A stretch of DNA of 64,000 nucleotides from Henricia sp. BOLD:AAB3569 (Eukaryota; Echinodermata; Asteroidea; Spinulosida; Echinasteridae). The notes under the pieces were generated by a model, which saw only the letters and a list, made by a program, of their open reading frames with translations, had not been told where the DNA came from and ran no database searches. The stretch's first letter is position 1; every line of letters starts with the position of its first letter. The stretch is taken from NCBI GenBank assembly GCA_037783545.1, contig JBBELK010000216.1, forward strand, positions 682,001 through 746,000, read 5' to 3'. The translations under genes and the position numbers were made by a program. Shown here one piece after another: positions 23,077-34,213 of this stretch.

Positions 23077-24112
23077 GGTGCTAACCGCTAAAGACATGTC
23101 GCTCAGTTAGATCAGGTAGGTAACATGTGCGAACTGAAGAAAAATGCTGGGGATTTTGGAGACTTTATAGGAGAAAATGCTCTATGCTTTTGAATTTTTC
23201 ATTCTCTCTTGTTTGTCCTTTTAAATAATGCACTGATAAGCGTGAACATATTAAAAGTGGGTCGCTTACTTTAGATCGGCCTATATACATTATCTCGTTT
23301 CCTTTAAACCATATTCAGAAGAAGGCTTTGGTCAGTCGCATTGTTCGGCTCCAGTTTTATTCCATTTTGATAACTATGATATGTAAACAGCTTTAAACAA
23401 TTGTGAGTATTGTGCCTTTTGGATAAAAGGAGGAAATAGACTTGTTTTATGTTTTTGCCTCCTTTGAGCTACGAAAAGAAAAGTCGATAGCGACTGATTT
23501 GGGAATTGACCGGCAAAAACAAACATATCTGTTAACTTTGTCGTGCGTTGAAAGAATGCTCTAATAACGCTGATTATTATTTTCTATTTATTTAATTTTT
23601 TAGAAATTGCCCTGCAAAAAAAGTGCAAACTACTCGGCTTGAAATAATAGTCAATGGCTGCGTCTACCGTCATTGTACATAGACTTTTGCTGTATAATTT
23701 CCGGCCGTAGCCGAGACTGTAAAATGTGCTAGCTAAGAAAGTAGTTTTGCTCTGCAATCCGATGAGTTCACTAGCAAATGAATAACTACAAATTACTGAC
23801 AAATCAGTCGCTAAAACAGCTATTTGACCCTTTGAATAACATACTAAAGTAAACAATCAAGGAATATCTGAAGAAACTTTAGACGACATCCATTCGCGGA
23901 TGAATATAGACCATGGGACCTCGTTAAAATGAGTTACTGACCGTATGGTTCCCTGTCTTCTTTAATACGACTGCTGCGCGCGAGCTCGTAAAGCATTAAC
24001 GTTTAGTTAAGACACGCATTAACGTTAGTCATCATTTCTTGTCATTGTACGGTTGCAATAAAAAGCTATTTTGCATTATCTTGAATGTTACTGCCGAGAG
24101 GAAAAAGGAAAG
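23077..24112. other. Divergent spacer between lipase and RAD23
   Basis: It holds the 5' regions of both genes, transcribed away from each other. Apart from the lipase TATA box I recognise no element and no exon. Confidence 0.6.
23164..23169 (-). promoter_or_regulatory. TATA box of the lipase gene
   Basis: The minus strand reads CCTATAAAGTC, 88-93 bp before the start ATG. A start site about 30 bp downstream, near TTCAGTTCG, would give a 5' UTR of about 60 nt. This is a prediction from spacing. Confidence 0.5.
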
Positions 24113-27100
24113 ATGCTGATCACATTTAAAACCCTGCAACAGAGTACTTTCAAGGTGGAAATCGACGAGACTTTAACGGTATATAATGTTGTAATAAAAC
24201 TTCTCGGACAAATGCCCAGTTTCCGGACAATAGAACATAATGCACTAGGCCAGGCTAGTCTAGCCTCACTTTGTTGTACTTTTAAAATTCAAGCGCACGA
24301 AACTGTTTTTGCCGTTTTGAAACCCATGGGAGCATTCTGTTATCTACTTTATATGTTGATCATGTAACCTAACTAAGTCCTTATCATATTATAATAATGA
24401 ATATTTTATTATTTGTAATGCGCCGGTATCTATCAGAAAAAGACAGAAAGATGCTCAGGCTAGGCAGGGCACCTATCAATTGTTTTCCGCCCCCCTCCCA
24501 CTGCCCCTCCGCTGCCCCACCCCCTAGGTGGGGGTTTGGTCACGTTTTTCATGCCCCAGGGTGGGGCATTTGACCCGTGTATTTGTATACAAGACGCGCA
24601 TGTTTTGCACCCGAGGGTGGTGATATTTGTCACCTAAATCAGTAAATGTTGCCCCAGGGATGTGGATTTTGTCACAAAAAAAGTGACAATCCCCACCTCT
24701 TAGGTGGGGTAGCCCGGGGGTGGGGGGAACAATTGATAGGTGCATTACCTCAAACGTTTACAAAAATGTTGGCACCTCTTTAGACCATTCATTCAATGTT
24801 CATGTCATATTTTGGTACAAACACAAAATGTATAACCCTTGACCTCAATTTGTGATATCCCATGATGCTTTGCATCCTGTTTTTGTCTCTTCATGTTCCA
24901 GTTGACTTTCCAGTCAATTTAAATGCAATGGCTATTTCCTGTTTTATGTTACCAAATTATGGGCCAAGTTTATATCGGGATGAGTTGACGTGATCCCTTG
25001 ACTGTTGAATGGCTTCATTTGTCCGTTTCTCAGGTGAAAGATTTAAAGGAAAAGATAGAAAAAGAGAAAGACTACCCAGCAACGGGACAGAAACTAATAT
25101 ATGCAGGTCAGTAGAAGGTAGAAATGTATAAATGCTTAACTTTTTTTCCAGAAAGTGTTCATTTTATACACTTTATTGAATTCATAATGAAGTTAAGTTT
25201 ACCTGTCTCCGAGATGTTAAAAAATTAAGCACATGTCAAACCTTTTGTTCTTGTTATAAAAAAAGGACAAAAGCAACTGATTTGTGCACTTTTTACTGAA
25301 GTAAACGATTAAATTTTGACTGTTGTGTTTTTGTCAAAGGTAAAATTCTCAATGATGATCAGCTCATCAGAGAGTACAAAATTGACGAGAAGAGTTTTGT
25401 GGTCGTCATGGTGACAAAGGTAATTTTTGGTAATAAATAACTTACTTTAAATGTGAAAAAAAACCGATTTGCCTGAATCATGATTTGAACTTCAACCTTT
25501 AGTTTACAACAGCCGGTCATGTACCATGAATGTTCTCCTGACTAGTCAATCGGTTTTCCTGAGCTAAAGCTATAAACTTTGAATTGTCGCAAGCTCAAGA
25601 TTAAACCTTGACCATATTACCATACTAAATACATATTCGTGATCGAGGGTGTTGTTTATTTCTCATTGGCCAATTCAACGTCACATGTCAGTTGCAGTTG
25701 TACCCAGTTGGGTGCAGTTTTATCATTTGTTCGTCACTTGTTTGGTGTCACTTGATTCCAAAGTAAAAATTAATAAAGTCAATGCCCTTGTATAGAACTA
25801 CACTGCTGACGATGAACAGTGTACCATTTATTTTATTTCTCTCGTATTTAGCTTGGATAAGCACTATTACTTGTCAAAAAATTTGGTATTTTTTTCGTAT
25901 ACATTGAACAAAGATTTTGAGGAAATTACCTCCTGGAATCAACACATAATGTAATTTTAAGATATACAAGTTTTCCCACTTGCACTTTTGTCGCAAACGT
26001 TGCTTTTCTGTAGAAAAATCACGTTTTCTTCTTCAAAAATTGCCTTCAGTTAGTGCACAAGATAACCATTCACGCGCGCGCGCAGCGCCCTCTGTTGTCA
26101 GATGCACAGACCGCTCGCCGCGTCATTTTGTGCATTACTTTATGCAGTAATTTTATCATTTATTTATCTCAGAAATGCAACATTTGCGACGGAAGTGTCA
26201 GTGGGAAGTATATCTTAGAATTGAATAAGCTATCGATAACCAATAAATTTACCCAAATCCGTGTTCAATGTATATGAAAAAAATACCAAAAAATGTTCTC
26301 TCTTAGTTCTCCGCACACTGTTTAAGACCATTTTATTTATCAGAAATACAGACTAAAAAGAGAGATTACATGTATCACGTTACTGCAAACCTGCACCATG
26401 TTAGTCTTTAGAGTAATTTATCAAAAAAACCAGTGCAAATGGATTTGATTGTTGCAGCCCAAAGCGTCACCAAAGACAACGGAGCCGGCTCAGCAAGAAA
26501 CACAATCCGTCTCCGATTCAGCGCCAGCGGCCAGCTCGGCCACAGAAAGCAAGACAGAGGAAGATAAAAAAGATGAAAAGAAAGATGATTCCTCTACAAC
26601 CACCTCTAGGTGAGGCTGAGGGTTGCGGAGTTTGGCAAACAGAGAGCTTTGTTGACACAACAAACTCTGCATTTGTGCAGTCCTTGGTACTAAAAGGATA
26701 GATAGATAAAAACTTTATTATCCCACTTTGGGAAATTCAGTAAGCCTGTACAGCAAATATTAAAACAGTACAATATTCACAATACACATAACCATAATAA
26801 AACATATAAATACACAAAGTGCTTATTAAGGGGTTACACGAAAGATATCGTAGACATCACCTGGTTAAATTTTGATTATAAAAACAAATAGCAGCTGGTT
26901 CAATAGAATTATTTAAACGCTCGGTTCTTATTTTTCGTTGTAAGAGGCGGCACCCTCTGTTCATTTCAAGTGCAAAGGGTGTGACGAATCAGACAAAAAT
27001 ATAAAGTGCATCTGGGCTCTGGAGCTGTCTGCCTATTGAAACTAGGGAGCGTATCTAAGAGCATATCCAGATAACATTTCTGAATCTCCCATGTTTCTAT

Positions 27101-30100
27101 CTATAAAGATTGAAGTCTTTGTGGCTGTCCAAAGTCGTCAACATTTTCACAGTTCTACAGAGAGTAGTATTTTTCAAGATCCCCTCCCTCCCCCGAAATA
27201 CTACTTATCAACTTGTTTTCACTACCATTAAATGTTAACATTTTAGAGTGGATGTAAAGTCGTAAGCGGCCCTCCCCCTCCCTCCCCCAACCCCCCCCCC
27301 CCCCCTTCCCTTCCATCCCCCTTCCCCTTCCCCCACCTTTCCCCTCCCTTCCCCCACCTTTCCCCTCCCTTCCCCCACCTTTCCCCTCCCCCTTCCCCCA
27401 CCTCCCGCCCCCCCTTTCTGCACTTTGTAGAACCGTGAACATTTTGACAACTTTGCAAGGCTCCTTATGATGCACTTATTTGACAGTTTATCTACCGCTA
27501 CCACTACGACCACAACCACCACCACCACGAGTATCGGGCAAGAGACCATTGGCTCTTTGAGTGCTGCCGAATCTATGCTGGTTACCGGCTCAGAATACGA
27601 CAAGATGCTTGATGAGTTAGTGGCCATGGGATTCGACAGAGAACGAGCCAAATTAGCTCTACAAGCAAGCTTCAACAATCCTGACAGGGCTGTAGAGTAC
27701 CTCACAACGGTCAGTTAATTGTTGTTAATTTCCCAGGTCCTGCCTAGAATTGCCCGTGTTTGGTCTGTGGTGTGGTGCATGCAGCACACCCTCTGGACTG
27801 GTGGCCTGTCAAATCTTTTTTCTTCTGTCTCTGAAGACTTTCTGAGACAAAGGAAACAGACGAAAAAAGATTGAACAGGCCACTGGTCCGAAGGGCACAT
27901 TGTGCACTGCACGTTGCAGACTGAGCACCTGAGGTCAGACTTGGGCAAGTCTATGCCTTGAATTATTGACAGTAATTTTTCGATAATGTTGGTACATTTT
28001 TTTTCCCGTTGATATCTCATTTCTCGAAAAACTTTTTTTGCCACACCTAAAACGCACGGACTGTATATGTTTAACCTTACGGTATAAGCTTTTACATGTA
28101 ACTGTCTTTATTATCAACTTGAGATAACGAAGAAGGAGAGGCAGTTTTAAAAGTGGGAGGAAAACCCAAGGGAAATCTCCTCGGGAAAACCCAATAGGGA
28201 TTGCAAACCCAATCATCATACACGCCAAACTTTACTGGGATTTTGTGTTCTTTCTGTTAGGAAATACCGAATGTCGTGGAGCAACAGCCCCAACAAGAAA
28301 CGGGCGGTGGACCAACGGCGGAAGGTATTTCTTTTCTTTTTATATGGATACTGATTCTCTTTACATGATATGTCACCTCAAAATCTTTTTGTTCTGTGAA
28401 ATACATTTTTACCAAAATGAATTGGAACTTGAAAAAAAGTTGATCTACATGTTGTCGTACAGTGAATCTGCACTGTTGCTGTAGCGATATTTCTTTTTTT
28501 CTCTTTGTTTAGGAAGCAACTCGCTACAGTTTTTGCAAGAAAACCCCTTGTTCAATCAAATGAGACAAGCCGTGCAGGCCAACCCCGAGATGCTTCAGAG
28601 GTTCATACAGCAACTTGGTCAGAGCAATCCACAACTCTTGCAGGTTGGTGTCATGTGTCGGCTGTTGATTAGAAGTTTTGATACAAATGTAGTCAAATGT
28701 CCTTGTGTTTGGGAAATCTAGATGCAGTGAACAATAACTTGACTCCACCGGGATTCAAACTGCAGACGTCCCACCAATTGAGCTATGAGGCCACCTGGTG
28801 GTGTCAAATCACGGTACATGTATTGCAGTTGATTGGCTTTGAAATGAGCTTAGCAAGCAAAAATTTGTTTGAAGGCAATCTACAAGACCACAGGGCCATT
28901 GCCTCAAACGTTTTACAAGACCGAAGATATCTTTGCTGAGTCATCCAGAAAAATATGCTTTCACTGTTGAAATCGGGGGAAAAATTACAAAAAAGCAGTG
29001 GACTGTCTACATGTATCCAGTGTAGCACAGAATGCAGTAGAGTAATGTTTAATTTATTTCTTCAAATAACTGTTTTCACCTATTCCTGTAACAAGTCTGT
29101 CATGTAGGTAAAATTGTCTAATCATATACAAAATCATTTAAGTAGAATGCATATCCTCAAAATATCTGCGTACATACACAATAATCCTAACTTATTGTGA
29201 GTAGTGTACTCGACTCAGTCTAGTGGTTTAGTGGGTATCTCAAGCTTTGGATTTGGTTTTATTTCAGTTGATAAGCCAAAACCAGGAACAGTTTATTGCC
29301 ATGCTGAATGAGCCCCTTCCAGCAGGGGCGGGGTCTACTGGGGGGCAGAGTGGGGGTACGGGTGCTGAGCAGTCACCCGCAGCCCGTACTGCAGGACAAA
29401 CCAGTGGGCAGACAGGGAGCCAGACGGGTAGTCAGTCGGCAGAGGGACAGCTGCTAGGGCAAGCGGGGGGCGAGATTCCCCCTCCAGGGGTGCATTACAT
29501 CACGTTGACAGCACAGGAGAAGCAGTCCGTTGAAAGAGTAAGATTCCTTCTCAAGTTCCTTCGTAAAGGGCGTCATTTCCAGTCATGATTAAAACCCCAT
29601 GTTGATAAACTGCCTTGTAGAAATTTCAGCCACATAGAGGCAGTAAAAACTATTGCTTGTCTTCCAGAACGGGAAACGCACGTGGCTGCTAGCAGAAATG
29701 CATGTGGCTCTATTATTCTCTCCCGTTCTGGAAGACAAGCAATAGTCACCTGTGACCTTTTGACCGCCATATAGCCACCGAACCAACCTAAGTAGGACAG
29801 CAGCTCTGCTCAATTTCTTGCAAGCATAAACACATTTTTCATTGTTTTCTCTGAACGTGGATAAGGTACTGAGCTGACTTATACACAGGCTGGTTTTTAT
29901 CATACACATCCTCAATCGCACATGAAGATATTGCCATTTTTAGAAGTTTTCCAATCATGTAATTTCCTCAAATTTGAATCATTTTGATAATTGTGATTTC
30001 CTAACACGTGTGTTTTTGTGTTTACAGCTTAAAGAACTTGGTTTCCCCGAGCCGTTAGTAATACAAGCGTACCTGGCCTGTGAGAAGAACGAGAATTTGG

Positions 30101-30144
30101 CAGCTAATTTCCTTTTTCAGATGAAGAGCGAAGAGGATGAATAA
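24113..30144 (+). CDS. RAD23: RAD23, UV excision repair / proteasome shuttle protein
   Basis: Nine exons: 24113-24178, 25034-25106, 25340-25419, 26458-26609, 27487-27709, 28261-28324, 28513-28643, 29268-29537 and 30028-30144. All phases agree and they give 391 residues, close to vertebrate RAD23. Domains: ubiquitin-like 1-73 ([46 protein letters not shown]), a Ser/Thr/Lys linker with a threonine run, UBA1 ([20 protein letters not shown]), XPC-binding STI1-like domain ([20 protein letters not shown]), a Gly/Gln/Ser linker, and C-terminal UBA2 ([20 protein letters not shown]). RAD23 binds XPC in nucleotide excision repair and carries ubiquitylated proteins to the proteasome. A single-copy RAD23A/B-type gene is expected outside vertebrates. 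Kozak context at the ATG is AAAGATG. Confidence 0.96.
24485..24750. repeat. G/C-rich dispersed repeat, copy of 18400-18565
   Basis: It contains CCCCACCCCCTAGGTGGGGG, GCCCCAGGGTGGGGC and AGTGACAATCCCCACCTCTT and lies in RAD23 intron 1. Internal self-complementary pieces (CCTAGGTGGGG, CCCCACCTCTTAGG) could fold. Confidence 0.65.
25895..26285. repeat. Inverted-repeat MITE (GTATACATTGAAC family)
   Basis: TTTTTTCGTATACATTGAAC at the left is mirrored by GTTCAATGTATATGAAAAAA at the right, with GTCGCAAACGTTGC and GCAACATTTGCGAC inside. A second copy is at 38033-38582. It lies in RAD23 intron 3. Confidence 0.75.
27118..27467. mobile_element. MITE with a C-rich core, directly upstream of the UBA1 exon
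   Basis: GGCTGTCCAAAGTCGTCAAC at the left and TTGACAACTTTGCAAGGCTC at the right are the diverged termini of the family at 14931-15436. Between 27269 and 27416 the plus strand is almost pure C/T (CCCCACCTTTCCCCTCCCTT units). The element ends about 20 bp before the acceptor at 27486. Confidence 0.8.
28060..28225 (-). repeat. tRNA-derived SINE, reverse copy
   Basis: It reads as the reverse complement of 17762-17990: TATCAACTTGAGATAACGAA, GTGGGAGGAAAACCC and GGGATTGCAAACCCAATC. It sits in RAD23 intron 5. Confidence 0.65.
28735..28800 (-). repeat. tRNA-like SINE head, reverse copy
   Basis: CGGGATTCAAACTGCAG (reverse B box) and CCACCAATTGAGCTATGAGG (reverse A box) in RAD23 intron 7. Confidence 0.6.
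29649..29746. repeat. Perfect 26-bp inverted repeat in the last RAD23 intron
   Basis: The arm from 29649 contains GCTTGTCTTCCAGAACGGGA; its exact complement TCCCGTTCTGGAAGACAAGC begins at 29721. The preceding TTGTAGAAATTTCAGCCACA recurs near 50730. Confidence 0.85.
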
Positions 30145-30258
30145 CACTTCATGGAGAATAACTCACCTAAAACACTGTGAATATAATATCAAATTGTTTT
30201 TTTCCCCCATTTTTTTGGTTTTTTAAATCAATTGAAAATAGGTTGCACTTAACGTAAA

Positions 30259-30264
30259 AATAAA
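30259..30264 (+). promoter_or_regulatory. Candidate polyadenylation signal of RAD23
   Basis: AATAAA lies 115 bp after the RAD23 stop codon. A second AATAAA is at 30472-30477. Confidence 0.55.
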
Positions 30265-30537
30265 ATGCCATATTACGAAACGAAATGCTGGGTTGCCCTT
30301 GTAGCCGATAGTCGGGTGCCCTTTTGCAATTACTTGATTTGTGATAAAGCTTCAGGGATCCTGATTGCAACCTGTACAGCTAATTGGACATCCATGCAAG
30401 ACCACAGAACTCCGTCGACGCTATTCGCGTGGAAAGACCGTTTAATCGTGTCCCCTGAATCAGTCCTATAGAATAAACATTGGTGATTGAAAAGGTGCTA
30501 GACTATTTGTGTTCCAACACTCATTTTGACAACAAAG

Positions 30538-30643
30538 GCTGGATCCGAATTAGTGGCTATGGCTGTTGCTATACTGTTTCCAAGGACTTTCATTGTCCGC
30601 CCATAGCAACAGCCACAGCCAAAGCCACTAATTCGGATCCAGC
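30538..30643. repeat. Inverted repeat downstream of RAD23
   Basis: GGCTGGATCCGAATTAGTGG and ATGGCTGTTGCTAT at the left pair with ATAGCAACAGCC and CCACTAATTCGGATCCAGCC at the right, giving arms of over 30 bp. Confidence 0.85.
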
Positions 30644-31879
30644 CAAAGTTTAGAACGCATACGAGGCTGGTTCCTTCTTAATCCGCAGTTTGAATTCTAT
30701 AGACCAATTTGTGTACTTTGCGCAATTTGTGTTAAGGTGATTCTTCATGCTCCAAATGACCACATAGTCTGTGCTTTGTACAAGACAATGATGGCGCTCC
30801 ATTGGTTTAGCATAAAATCAAAATACCAAAGCGCAATAGGTCTTAACTTCAAAGAAGATACACCAATAAAATCCCACTTTACTGTGGAAAGTTGCTATAA
30901 TAAATGCTACTACTCACAATAAATTTGGGATATTGGTATGTTGTCAATTTTGGAATTTTTGTTGTTTCAAATGACTGTTTTCACCTATTCCTGTGACAAG
31001 GTATGTCTGTCATGCAGATACAATTGTCTAATCATATACAAAATCATTCAAGCGAAATGCATACCCTCAATAAAATATCTGCGTACACCCCACAATATCC
31101 CTAACTTATTGTGAGTAGTGTATTATCATGGGCAATGTGACGCAGTGAACATCGCTCATGGCTTCGAACTATTAAATTATAATGTAGCGCTTCGTTCTCA
31201 ATAATGAATGACCACTCAAACGAACGTCTTTATGGATACTATTTTGTTTGTTATAGCAACTTTACGTTGCACATAAAAAATGTATACGTGTACTCTGATT
31301 TTTCGTACATTGTGTACCATGATTTTTTCCTTGCTGAAGTTTTTTAAAATTTACCGTTTCATGCAAACTGATTTAAATCCAGTGCTAAGCCAATGGAATG
31401 CCTCCATTGTTCTGTACAAAACATTGATCATGCCATTGCCTGCATGGCTTTTTACGCATAAACGATCATAGCTCTGCTCAGAAACGGTATAACGAGGGAG
31501 CCATTCACGTACGTGTGTTGTGATTGAGCATATGACATCTTGAGCTGAAAATATGAACAAAAATTTGACATTTTCTTTCGAGTTGTAGTTTATCTATAAG
31601 GTTTAAACAAAAATCTGCAGTTATTGGTGTTGATGCTATGCCTATTTACCAATGACATAACTTTGGTAGAATTTTTGTCCAAAGAAAATTAATTTTAGTG
31701 GTAACATTAATGTTGCAGACTTATCAGAATATCGGCTTGATTCGTAAGACTTGCATAATTTCTCCTGTTTTCATTTTTGTATTTTTCCCTCATCTCTGCC
31801 TATCCTGGGGGTGAACTGGACACCTTATTGAAAAAATCTGTATTACGTCCTACTCTTTTTCATTTGCAGATTTCATAAC

Positions 31880-31915
31880 AAAAAACGAGGCTGTCTTTAG
31901 ACAGCCTCGTTTTTT
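31880..31915. repeat. Perfect hairpin with A and T tails (terminator-like)
   Basis: Seventeen-bp arms AAAAAACGAGGCTGTCT and AGACAGCCTCGTTTTTT are separated by TT. The shape is that of a bacterial intrinsic terminator but the surroundings are animal DNA. Confidence 0.85.
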
Positions 31916-32486
31916 ATGACAATTTGAAACTCCTCTTTTGGCTGTTCATTCTTAGTGGTGTCTGGGGGGAGAGGGGGGCACGGGCACGGTACGGTTTACG
32001 GGGAAATTCAAGTTTAGAGTTGAAATGCTTGTTTAGCATTACTTTGGTCCAACCTTTCCCCTGGCCATTCAAGTTCGTGTTGCCATACCAAGTTGCCATC
32101 TTTTTTTTTTTTTAACCAATCAGATTGCATCTAAACCTGGCAGTTTTCCCTCATTGGCCCATTTGAAATAGTTCTGCGTATTCACAAACTGTACACATTT
32201 TATTGTTCTCTGATGCATAGTCTACATTAACCATTTAACACATCATTTCAAACATTGCTGTAATGTAGGCGCTGGTTTATTTTTGGTTGAAGCATGGAGG
32301 AAGGAAAACAACTGAACTCATTACCCATGCGCGGTAAACTATTGTTATGTCGATGCACTGTCATTGTATACCCCAATGTAGCTTTGTTATGAACTGTTTT
32401 GCCCATTTCCCTTGGAAGTGTAGACGTCAAACCATCGATATATATACACAAGATGAAGTATGCAATAGCAGTTGGCTATACGAGAA

Positions 32487-32660
32487 TTGAAGCCAAGCGC
32501 CGGCCGCCATTGTACCCCACAAACAATGTTTGGCCTAGACTGCTCCCTGGTCCATGCGATCGCTTGCGTTCCACTTAACACATGTAGACTGATGTAGACT
32601 AGTGAAGACAGTATGACCAGTCTAGGCAAGGCATTGTATTTGGTGGGGTACAATGGCGGC
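32487..32660. repeat. Inverted-repeat element, relative at 57295-57420
   Basis: CCGCCATTGTACCCCACAAA and TGGTGGGGTACAATGGCGG are the ends. GACTAGTGAAGACAGTATGA and CCAGTCTAGGCAAGGCATTG, and GCTTCATCCAGTGTATATAT downstream, recur near 57310-57420. Confidence 0.7.
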
Positions 32661-33303
32661 AGTGGCTTCAATGTTAGCATGGTGCTTCATCCAGTGTATA
32701 TATAATGATGCGTCAACAACAGTAACAAACAAATTTTCCCTAAACGTGTTTACTAGTCCTCCGCTACCCCGATCCAGAAATCTTGGCGTGCTTTTACTAG
32801 TCCTCCGGCGTCATGTGGTTAAACCAAATCTATTGTCGTATGCTGAGAATGTATGTGGTAACATTCATAAATCCACACTTGGGGTAAGACAGCTCGTAAT
32901 GTTTAAGAAGTTGTTCAAGTAAACAATAAATGCAATTGTTTTAAGTATTTTATTTTTAACGACAGTTTGACCCATTAAAAATGTTCATTCTAATTGCAAG
33001 AAACAACGTTCCCGCGTTCCTTTAATGTAGCCGTGGTTTACTAATTTAGATGAAATCAAATAAGAATGTGACAAATCATTAAATAAGTTCTATGATTTAA
33101 GTTGACGTGACTCGTGGTTTTATACCCAGAACGATATGTGGCAAAGGGACTTCCCCCCCCCTAACGCCCCTATACCTCAACACACTCCCCTTTAACGCAC
33201 CAACCCCCACTAAAAACTTGGAAATTCCTTAGATGTTTGAGACAATGGGGGAACAATAGAAGTGGAGGTACCCTCTGCCACATGCTGCATATGCGTGGTT
33301 ATA

Positions 33304-33453
33304 CAGGGGCGTTTTTTTCGCAACCGTGACCAGGAACTTGTTTCTGACGTATTACAGATTCGACCAATCATCAGCAATAAACGCCAATCATTGGTTGAAC
33401 CAGTGATTAAGATCCAAAACATATTTTTGGTGAAGGTCGCAAAAACAGCCCCC
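33304..33453. repeat. MITE (TTTTCGCG family)
   Basis: GGGGCGTTTTTTTCGCAACC at the left pairs with GGTCGCAAAAACAGCCCC at the right; CGACCAATCATCAGC and CCAATCATTGGTTGAACC lie inside. Confidence 0.75.
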
Positions 33454-34050
33454 AGTATTCTTTTCGTTTAACTGGCATTGTTATAGACAGTCAGAATAAA
33501 AGCTTAAAACAGCTTTAATGTAAATTGCATATTCTATTATGGTGAGGCCACTTCAGGACTATTTCGGGCGCTGTAAGTCCTCTAAAGACTAAAAATAACC
33601 GACTTGTATTTCTAAAAATAATTATTTCGAGTTGCTGACAACTGAAAGAGCCATTGACAGTTGGACTCGCTTACGTCATTCAGAGTATACGTCACATAGC
33701 AACCATTCACAGAACCAACTCGGTAGAAGTACTGACGTGAAAGTGCTCTACAACCTTTAACGAGATTTGTCATTAAAAGTGGCTGATTATTTCAGTTGCA
33801 TTATTGTATTATACAACGAAATCGGATATAGATGCATGTACATGTAGTTCGCAATGACACTCGCAGTCAGAGGCTTAGGCCTACATTACAACTTGACAAA
33901 TTGCCTTTTTCTGGTCGAATGTTTCTGAAAAAAATACTTTGGCTACTCAAAATTCAAAGGTGATTATGTGATATAATTTTGAAGCTACTGTATCATTTTG
34001 TGCTTTGTGACTCGTACATAATGCCCAGAAAACGAGTCTGACTTTGCCAG

Positions 34051-34203
34051 GGCCTGTTTTCGCGAACGTAACTACAGAAATGTTTCTTACGTAATTCCCG
34101 GTCAACCAATGAACGGCGTCGATTGCCAACGACAAAGTATGATTATTGGTTGAATCCACAGTTACGTCAGAAACATGATTCTGGTTGTGACCGCGAAAAC
34201 AGG
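34051..34203. mobile_element. MITE (TTTTCGCG family) abutting the Tctex1-domain stop codon
   Basis: GGCCTGTTTTCGCGAACGTA at the left and TGTGACCGCGAAAACAGG at the right are its termini. Inside are GTTTCTTACGTAA and TTACGTCAGAAAC. It ends 11 bp short of the stop codon of the minus-strand gene and so forms its 3' UTR. Confidence 0.8.
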
Positions 34204-34213
34204 AGGACTCTGG

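Larger units (their letters stand above)
30145..34213. other. Convergent spacer between RAD23 and the Tctex1-domain gene
   Basis: It contains the 3' UTRs of both genes and many inverted repeats (30538-30643, 31880-31915, 32487-32660, 33304-33453, 34051-34203). Short open frames occur but none shows splice sites or a family motif that I recognise. Confidence 0.6.

Noticed and set aside
27155-27705. Gly/Arg-rich minus-strand open frames
   Set aside because: They arise from the C-rich core of a MITE and overlap the RAD23 UBA1 exon on the other strand.
31880-31915. Bacterial contamination
   Set aside because: Only the hairpin looks bacterial; flanking sequence is continuous animal-type DNA with no prokaryotic gene.
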